A stretch of 64,000 bases of DNA from Harmothoe impar (Eukaryota > Annelida > Polychaeta > Phyllodocida > Polynoidae): the NCBI GenBank assembly GCA_947462335.1, contig OX381710.1, positions 31,301,004 to 31,365,003 of the forward strand, read 5' to 3'. Below the pieces are notes generated by a model. It was not told where the DNA came from, did no database searches, and saw only the letters and a list, made by a program, of their open reading frames with translations. Shown here one piece after another: positions 56,521 to 64,000 of the stretch (within the stretch, counting starts at the first letter, position 1; each line of letters opens with the position of its first letter). The position numbers and the translations under genes were made by a program.

Positions 56521-58870
56521 TTTATTTCACTTCAGCGCTTAAAGCATAGGAAATCTTGTATTTCAAAAAAATAAACACAAAGGCCCACGACATTGATACT
56601 GCTCTGACGTATTTCATCCGTAGGGCCTGGGGCGCATCCCACTCAGCCTGCGGCCTCGTGGAATGCGGCCCCAGCCCCCAATTGTATACTTTCTTTTCAT
56701 TTGGTAATAATATAGATTATCAGTTTCTTTCAAAAGATAACTGAATAACTGAACGCGAGAACTTTTAATTCGGAGCAACGAAGACAACTGGTCTCAGTGA
56801 GCACCCTGTTACATTTTTTGAAAAAGGTTGATGTGAACATTTTGTACTGTTTTAAACACCTGACTTGCTTACAAAGTGCAGACATACGTCGGTTCTCCGA
56901 TGGTCTAAGTGCCTGGCTAAAGCCATGCATAGTAAGAACTGTTATTTTTGTTTCGAAACACGATCTAAACACGTTCATCTGTCTAAATAAAGGGATTGAA
57001 ATCCAATTGCCTTCCATTAGAGTCTATTTGTAATGCTATTAGCATTGAGTCGATAGGATACATGTATTGTCGAAATTGCCTTTCCCTGTCAGGATTGTAC
57101 AAGGCTAGATGAGGGCAGAATGGGAACAAGTTAATTTAGCTGACGTATTGACTTTAGCAGCAGCAATTTAAGCTAAAAAGTTTTTATAGATATCCTATTC
57201 TGGTGAAAAAGCATTGACCATGCACTCAAACAAAGGAGAATTGGTAGCGTTACGTTTGGTCAATTAAGTATGCTGTTATTAATTCAAAAATGTTATCTCG
57301 TTTATAAACTAGATCGCCGCAGAGTACTTTTGGGTGACACTTTAAAGCCACATTAGAAATGTGGAAGAATATCACACAGAAACAGACAAGTAGTTTCCAA
57401 TTGGATTGCTGACGTTTAAAAATTGGTATCCTTTCTTTTGTAAAGATAACAAACATTCGAAACATATTAAACGATAATTAAATCAGCGGCAAGGGTTTCC
57501 CCTTTCATCACGGAAAGTATGGAATTCAGAATGAATCTACCGGTAACATTCAACCAGCTTAGTCTCCCATCCTCCTAAAGAAAACGGATTCAACACGTAC
57601 AGCAGCCACCATGATTGAGTAGCACGAGTGGCACACAGGTGACTTGGGGACCCTACGTCCTCTGTGCTACTCACGTGTGGCATGATAAAGGGGGTAATAC
57701 GTGAGCTGCATGCCCTCCTGACGCTACTAATCCCTGCTACGGGAGGTCAGTTTATGTATCGGCCCCCACATCTAACCACCCAAGGCGCAGATTGCAGAGG
57801 CCATTTGGTACAGCGTGCATGGACAGCCTTCAACTTAATGGTCATGCACGCGCTTGGTAATAGGGCTTTATATCACCGATCTATTTATCTGGTTATCTAG
57901 TAGGCGAGGAGCAACACTTGCTTGTTACGGTATCCTGCTAAAGGCCCACATTTTTAAAGTACCTCTCCAACAACAGTCGAAGTAGAGTGAGCACCGGCTG
58001 TTTCAGAAGCTGGTAAAACTCAATAGAAGTATGATTTAAAACCATAACCATAATAAGTGGTAACCCGCTTTTTTATATTCAAGGGTGCTTTTTAGAGCAA
58101 ATGAGAATATTTCAGGCTAAGCATTCCCAGCTGGGACAATGCTAGTTATAGTCTTTAAATGAGGAGAGAATGAACACAATACAATTAATGATAACGAGTA
58201 TCACAACAGTAATTAGCTCTTGCTAGTGGGTTTGTAGTTGATTAGTCACGTAAAACTCATTATGTCAGGTTTAAGTAAATTGTGTAGATTGATGAGGGGA
58301 CCCTTCAGATCGACATGAAGGCATACAACTTGTTACTCCTCCGACGGCAACAGTTAGAGTGGATGCATGCCAGACCATGTACTCAGCCCTTTATAGACGG
58401 CGGCCGGGGTTTATAATGAGACACTATCAATGAGACTCTAAATTGAGACTGTAGAATTCATTGGCATAATGCCACCAGATTTGAACCTTAAAACTCACTG
58501 CATCCTTCATCTCGGGGCAGTTCAGAGGGCTGTCATTATCCTTATCCCAATAAGAAGGGGAATTAAATCAGCACTAATTCAATGTTCATGAATCACCATG
58601 GCCATCAACATTGCAACGCTGATTAAGATTGGTTGCACTTGAGGTAAATAAATTATGAAAGGTCTGGTGTTTTTCACGGTTACTCATTACGTCTGTGAGC
58701 AGAGGAGTTTTGTCTGCGGATATCACTTTCGATTTTGACTGTTACCCAGCCGTGTTAGCAACGCCTTGGTATGCGTGTTAGCAACGCCTTGGTATCAAAG
58801 TTGACTCAGGGGGCTGTAATGAACATAATCCTCCAACAATTATAGCTTGTATTATTACACGATTGGGCCA
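56521..58870. other. DNA without recognised gene
   Basis: Only short open frames; a slightly GC-richer block at about 57590-57870 has no recognisable coding pattern. Confidence 0.45.
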
Positions 58871-58904
58871 CTCATCGTGCTTTTTCGGGGATATCCCCGT
58901 GCTG

Positions 58905-59092
58905 ATATCTAGTGCTATCGGCACTCTTCTGATGGATATCGGCACTCCTCCGGTGGATATCGGCACTCTTCCGGTGTCTCTGAGCAATTCCGAGATCTCG
59001 TCAGCCATAAAATCCGAGATTTCATGGTGATTCGAACACAGTACCCCAAGATTACAAGTCGGACGCTCTACGGGCTACGCCGTTGGGGCGCT
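58905..59092 (-). repeat. tRNA-derived SINE with short tandem body
   Basis: Minus strand: GCGTAGCCCGTAGAGCGTCCG then CTTGTAATC (Thr-like anticodon loop) and GTGTTCGAATCAC (B box) at 59092-59025, followed by a body with three units of GATATCGGCACTC-type sequence (58913-58975 on the plus strand). The D loop is shortened, so it is not a working tRNA. Confidence 0.55.
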
Positions 59093-60300
59093 GGTAACAG
59101 TGGGGGACGAAACAAGGAGTCTAATATGTTTAACTTCAGGATTAAAATGTCCATTGTATTTTACACGCTTGTATTCATTACTCCAGTCTCTAAACTCTCT
59201 TCTCAAAAATTACAAAAAGGTAATTGTTATAAGAGAACACACTCAAAATTACTATGTAATACAACCCCATACAATCCTGGTCAGGTAAAATATGAGATTC
59301 TCTCCACAGAGAGTGAGCCATCTCTCCGCAGTACACAACTATATAGAGGTATAGAAATCCACACAGTCATGCGATATGGTCATACGCATGATACAGCCAT
59401 TGTTATTGGTGGTTCCCAGAATAAATCAGTACACTTTGTGCACTTCTTGCATGTCAATCGTTCAGTCTAAGGTGATAACAGAGAAAGGCATAGCAACACC
59501 TGTCATCCAAATGGTTAGCCCCAAAAAATACCAAATGGTGTCTCAGATATCTGAAGCGCTACATGCAGATGGTAGACTAAACCTACTTGTATTGTATTGT
59601 ATTGTATTGTAACTTCTTTTATTCATACTGAGGGTTATAAGGTTGATGACATGAACTTATGTCACATCTACTCTGGCAATCACCCAACATTCTGAAGGAC
59701 TAGTTTTACATGAAAGGCAACCTAGCCGGCCAAGCTCCGCCGCAAAGCACTTTCTCTCAGACAGATCGAAGAGGATATGGAGTAGAATTAGTGTAGAAGT
59801 AGTGAGAGCTACCCCTGAGAAGTACTCTAGCTGGTTCTGATCTTACTCTATCCTCATGATTATATCTGAGCTCACCATAATCCACTCATCTGTGACTCCT
59901 CCTAACATGTCAATTGACTATATTGGACACACTCTAGTGAATAGTATGATAACTGAATGATAACTCATACCATAATATAATATCAATTACGCCCTTGATG
60001 ATTAGACAGATCCTATCAGCCATAGAGGGCTACTTGTTTCATATTAGATTTTCACATCTAGAAGACATCTATCTAGTTCTATTCCATCCTTATCTGGAGG
60101 TATCTTTGATCTAAATGTATTGCGTGGGATGAAGCAGTGCTGTGAAGCTTGACCTCCCTGTGGTATCTTTGATCTATACTTATATTGTGCAGCCTGACCT
60201 CCCTGTAACTAGATTCTCAGGATGCTGGTAACTCGATTCTCAGGGGGCGTGGTCACCTGTACTAAGCAATATACCCGTATAACCGCGCAGGCTCTTATAC
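59093..60300. other. DNA without recognised gene
   Basis: A (TATTG)n pentanucleotide run lies at 59587-59611. The plus-strand open frame of 148 codons starting at 59024 begins inside the SINE and has no family resemblance. Confidence 0.45.
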
Positions 60301-60304
60301 ATAC

Positions 60305-60349
60305 ACTCTCTGTCTCTCTGTCTCTCTGTCTCTCTATCTCTGCCTCTGC

Positions 60350-60440
<91 letters not shown>
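60305..60440. repeat. (CT)n microsatellite
   Basis: About 135 bp of CT/TCTG dinucleotide repeat. Confidence 0.95.
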
Positions 60441-60442
<2 letters not shown>

Positions 60443-63180
60443 GAGAGATGCAGGGGGAAAAGTTCTGATGTGACCTATTCACTGTGGTAAAAAAAGGATA
60501 TGGGAGCCCCCTATCTCTCAAAAGGCGCCTATATCTCGAAATTCCTGGTTTTGTAATATAAGTATCAGGTGATGTCCCATGTGCTAAATGACCCTTATCT
60601 CACAAAACAAATGCATTTTTTAGATCAGATCATAATGATGATTAAGATTTACATGCATGATTGCAATTGCTGGCCTAAAGGTGAGATTCGCGTCAAGAGG
60701 CAGGCCTAGGTGTGTGTAGCACAGTACAGCAGAGCACCATTCATTGTGACATGCAATTCATGATCCACCGGAGTTCTGCTGCCATATGAGTATAGAATAC
60801 AATAGCTCTTCTGGACATTGATGGTCAGCTTTGACGCAACACACCACTATCATCGGCGCACATTATCACACCACACACATGAGGAAGCCAGAAATTGAAG
60901 CTAGACACCGAGGACGATTGCACACCGAAGCAGGTTCTCCGAGTGTGTCAACCCACGCGTAATCTTTGGTTCCTTAGTAACTGATCCAGCCTATCTCTAC
61001 ATTCTATCTGCTAGGAACAGTCCACTAATTGCCTTTAGCTTATGTAGCCAGCTGCATACCATCTTATTGGCCCTGGTTACAATCAACAGGAAATTCAATC
61101 TATTATGATAAGTATACATAGCAAACCTTGTAGTAATATCTTTTCCCCCTAACGTTTTTGGCCATTAAGATTCCTCTTTGGAGGAGCACCATTCTAAATG
61201 GTTTGGTGTAATTTGTGTTTTGCATTATCATTTGGCTTCATAATTCAACCTTACTACAAATCAGGACTTACCGCCTGATTGCAGACTCCCCGGAGTTCCT
61301 CCGTTATGTGCTTGTTTATGCGCACTGTGGGTGATAATTACTAGTTTAATATGTTTGCATGAATATATAGATAAAGAACATAGTTAAGCATGGGGGGACT
61401 TGGGTGAACCTTCATAGAAGCTTTAAGATGTAGAGCATGCCGCATGTGCCTTTTCACATTCTCTGGATTAATACAGAGTATGATTAAGTTATGCTCTAAA
61501 TGTTCAGACGTCAGTCTTGAGACGTCACTTATTGATTCTATTAATTGACCCTTGACTAACTGATGAAACAGCTGGATAACCGTAAATAAATTTAAGGTAG
61601 AGATCAACCCCAATGGTGTACGATAATGTTATGCAATTCCAATTCTACTTTAGGATTACATTGTAAAGACAAAGTGTAGGTCGTGTTACATAATCAACAT
61701 TTGGTGGTTTTGTGCCGACAAAGTGTGTTATATGAACACTCTATAGTAGCTTCCAGGTTCCATTACTCTTGCCGATGTCTTGCACTTATAACAGGAAACT
61801 GAGACTTGGCATTTGGTTCCAGATCAATGACTCACTGGCACCACATCTGATGTGATGCTGCGCCCTTAAGTACCACTAATGAGAACTAATCACTACCTGA
61901 ATTTGACCACACTCAACCTAGCTCTAGTAGCATAATAAAAGGGTACTTCACAGACACAAGGTCAATTGACAAGGTCTTTTATGTATTTGCCAAGACTGGC
62001 TTCCTTTGGAATGACAAAGCTTTTCAACAAGTTACACCATGGAAGTAGTGGTTGGAGTCAGCAGTTGCCTTTTTGTGTTCTTTGTACCGATGATGCACAT
62101 ACTTTTAGTCATTAAAGTATTGGAATAATCAATCTAAGTGCAAGTGGCAAGAATCCCTCCCTCATGGGAGATTGATACTGTGAAGACCTAAAATAGTGTT
62201 ACTGAGACTCGGCCTAATGCGTTTGACCGATGGAAGCACGTCCAATAATGAATAATAGAGTGGTCAGTTGTGTACCCTGGTTGATCACATTTGACCACCC
62301 TGTGAGCACCAGTTTCTCTTCTAGGACACCATCTCCGTGAACACCTGAAGTGTTCAGTAGTGAATAAGTTAGGCCCCCATTGGGTTTTGAATGTGCTATC
62401 CATCATGAGGGGATCAATATTTTGGACTACTCATTGCAGGGATCAATATAAGCTCATAGGGAGCAGTATTTAGGCAATTCTATTATGTGTAATGGTTTGT
62501 CTGCCATTCAGGCCATATCATTCCAAGTTGCTTGCTTTTTCCCATGTGTAGGTAGGTAATCCTTTCCTGTCCATTTCGGTAAAAAGAGATGAATCAAAAT
62601 ACATCATTTCCTGACTGCTGTCTCATACCTGGGTGGTACAGTCAGCAGACATACACTCCTGGGACCAATGCCCACGTTAGTCGCCAAGGTTATATCTCAT
62701 ACAAATGTCAAAATGAGAGATGTTTGTACCGAGATGCTGCTTCTTCCCCTATTTATATTCAGAATTATATGATGGATGATTTGCATGACATGAAACTATG
62801 TCGGACAGCACCTAGTTCCGGACGCTAGGCTGCAAGTGGATGAATCAAGGTGACTTTAAGGTAACATATATAGTGATTGTGCCACATCAAGGATAGGCCT
62901 ATACATATTCTTGTGATAACCATCACAGTGTAAATGATTTTTAAACATTAAAGAAATATGCATAGAAATACAAGTGGTATATGGTCGGTGATATAGGGCG
63001 AAGTGATGGCTACTAGCAGCTGCGCTCAGCTCTGTTACATTTTTGGAATGCAAAGGGGGATATATCAAATTCACATCTACATTTCAAATCAGGAACATCA
63101 TATTGACAATGAACCAAGAAAGCACTTTAAGTTATATGGTTGGAAGCAGGTGTCATACACCTGGTTAGGGTATTGGTTCA
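60441..63180. other. DNA without recognised gene; one exon-like segment
   Basis: A possible exon on the minus strand (61327-61269) is bounded by ATTATCACCCACAG and GCG|GTAAGT, with one open frame reading RINKHITEELRGVCNQA. No second exon or family could be linked to it. Confidence 0.3.
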
Positions 63181-63182
63181 CT

Positions 63183-63285
63183 AGGGGGCACCACCTGTCC
63201 TCACCTCACCTGTGCCCAGCTATAACTAGGTCACAGCTGATCTCACCATACAGCAGGCAGGCAGGACAGCCAGGCAGCTGGCCAT
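63183..63285. repeat. Interspersed repeat block shared with 18488-18590
   Basis: CACCTGTGCCCAGCTATAAC, GGTCACAGCTGATCTC and CAGGCAGG-rich sequence, same orientation as the copy at 18.5 kb. Confidence 0.75.
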
Positions 63286-63289
63286 CTTC

Positions 63290-64000
63290 TGATGATTGGA
63301 TAATGCTAGCACTGGTCATAAAGTAAATCTTAACTTGTGTCTAATGCATGTTTACCAAGCATACACATCTATTTCTAAATAATATCGGATATAGCTACTT
63401 CATATATATATGAGGATGACTGCATAATTATATGTAAAATGATATTCAAGAAGATTATAAGTGTTTTTGCTTTTGAGAATATCAGTTGGATGAAAAGCTG
63501 TTTTGCTGTCCGGAATAAGTAAAGAACTCAATGTTCTGGATAATATGCCCATTTGACATTTTCAGAATTATATTTTCCCAAGATTAAGATACTTGAAACC
63601 CAATTTCCCTAATGGAAGAAGACATGCCTGCCCTTAATTCTGGTATGTCAAGTTTCGGGAGTAAACAGACAATGTATTGGGAAGAAATTATCTGTCCGGG
63701 AATTGGGTACCCTACCGTACGTGAGGTCGTCCAAGTCTATAGGAAGTCTACAGGGCGTGAATGCTATACTTTCAGTGGAGGGGGGATGGGACAGCCTAGA
63801 ACATATCTGCCCGACCCTCCTAATCTTTTGCATTAACTATTATGTTACCGAAGCCATAGTTTCACTAGGTGGCAGTTTAGCTCATTAGACATTTCGGATA
63901 GCTTGCATAATAAATCTGGTCTATTTAGTATCTGTTGCTCCAGGGAAACCAATGCACAATTTTTGTTATCTAAAGGTGCATAAGCCGTGCTGTCCCAAAT
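63290..64000. other. DNA without recognised gene
   Basis: Nothing recognised up to the end of the window. Confidence 0.45.

Noticed and set aside
59024..59470. 148-codon frame as a gene
   Set aside because: Starts within a tRNA-derived SINE and shows no conserved motif, signal peptide or splice pattern.

Overview
This is a 64 kb piece of a transposon-rich, intron-bearing animal genome. It looks like a marine invertebrate; some repeats at 21.7 and 35.1 kb remind me of repeats common in lophotrochozoans such as bivalves, but the phylum is not settled by anything here. Two host genes are present, both incomplete in the window and convergent (tail to tail). Positions 516-3748 (+) hold the last eight coding exons of a MATE/SLC47-type cation-proton antiporter. 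Positions 53155 down to 15272 (-) hold five coding exons of a visual-type opsin (TM1b to the C terminus); its first exon is not found. All opsin splice phases agree, and the intron between the TM4 and TM5 exons is about 33.7 kb (17008-50708). Everything between those positions sits inside that intron.  Layout: 1-3.75 kb MATE 3' half; 3.75-15.27 kb intergenic DNA with one 1.16 kb TA-flanked inverted-repeat element (5616-6771) and a complete Ty3/gypsy LTR retrotransposon (8720-13493, minus strand) with identical 171 bp LTRs, a CATCT target duplication, and an open gag-pol with all catalytic residues; 15.27-17.0 kb opsin TM5-7 exons; 17.0-20.2 kb intron with tRNA-derived SINE fragments and the 3' part of a LINE; 20226-40339 a 20,114 bp giant element with about 694 bp near-identical terminal inverted repeats (TIRs) and a 6 bp target duplication (CAGGTT), inserted into that LINE; 40.3-41.1 kb the rest of the LINE; 42.5-50.2 kb a direct duplication of about 1.1 kb whose second copy received two later transposons, so the empty and filled sites can be compared base by base; 50.7-53.2 kb opsin TM1-4 exons; 53.2-64 kb mostly repeats and DNA with no recognisable gene.  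The giant element is the most interesting object. Its length, 6 bp duplication, long TIRs and 5'-AG termini match Maverick/Polinton elements, yet I see none of the Polinton genes. Its TIRs carry a tandem array of E2F-like, CACGTG, ETS-like and CCAAT motifs, a strong hairpin and a G-rich tract. Inside it, a second, diverged inverted-repeat pair (22100 / 32671) brackets an intact three-exon gene for a 1649-residue protein with paired Cys/His zinc-binding motifs, FEN1/XPG-like nuclease motifs and a Cys-rich tail, which may be an Academ-like or undescribed transposase.
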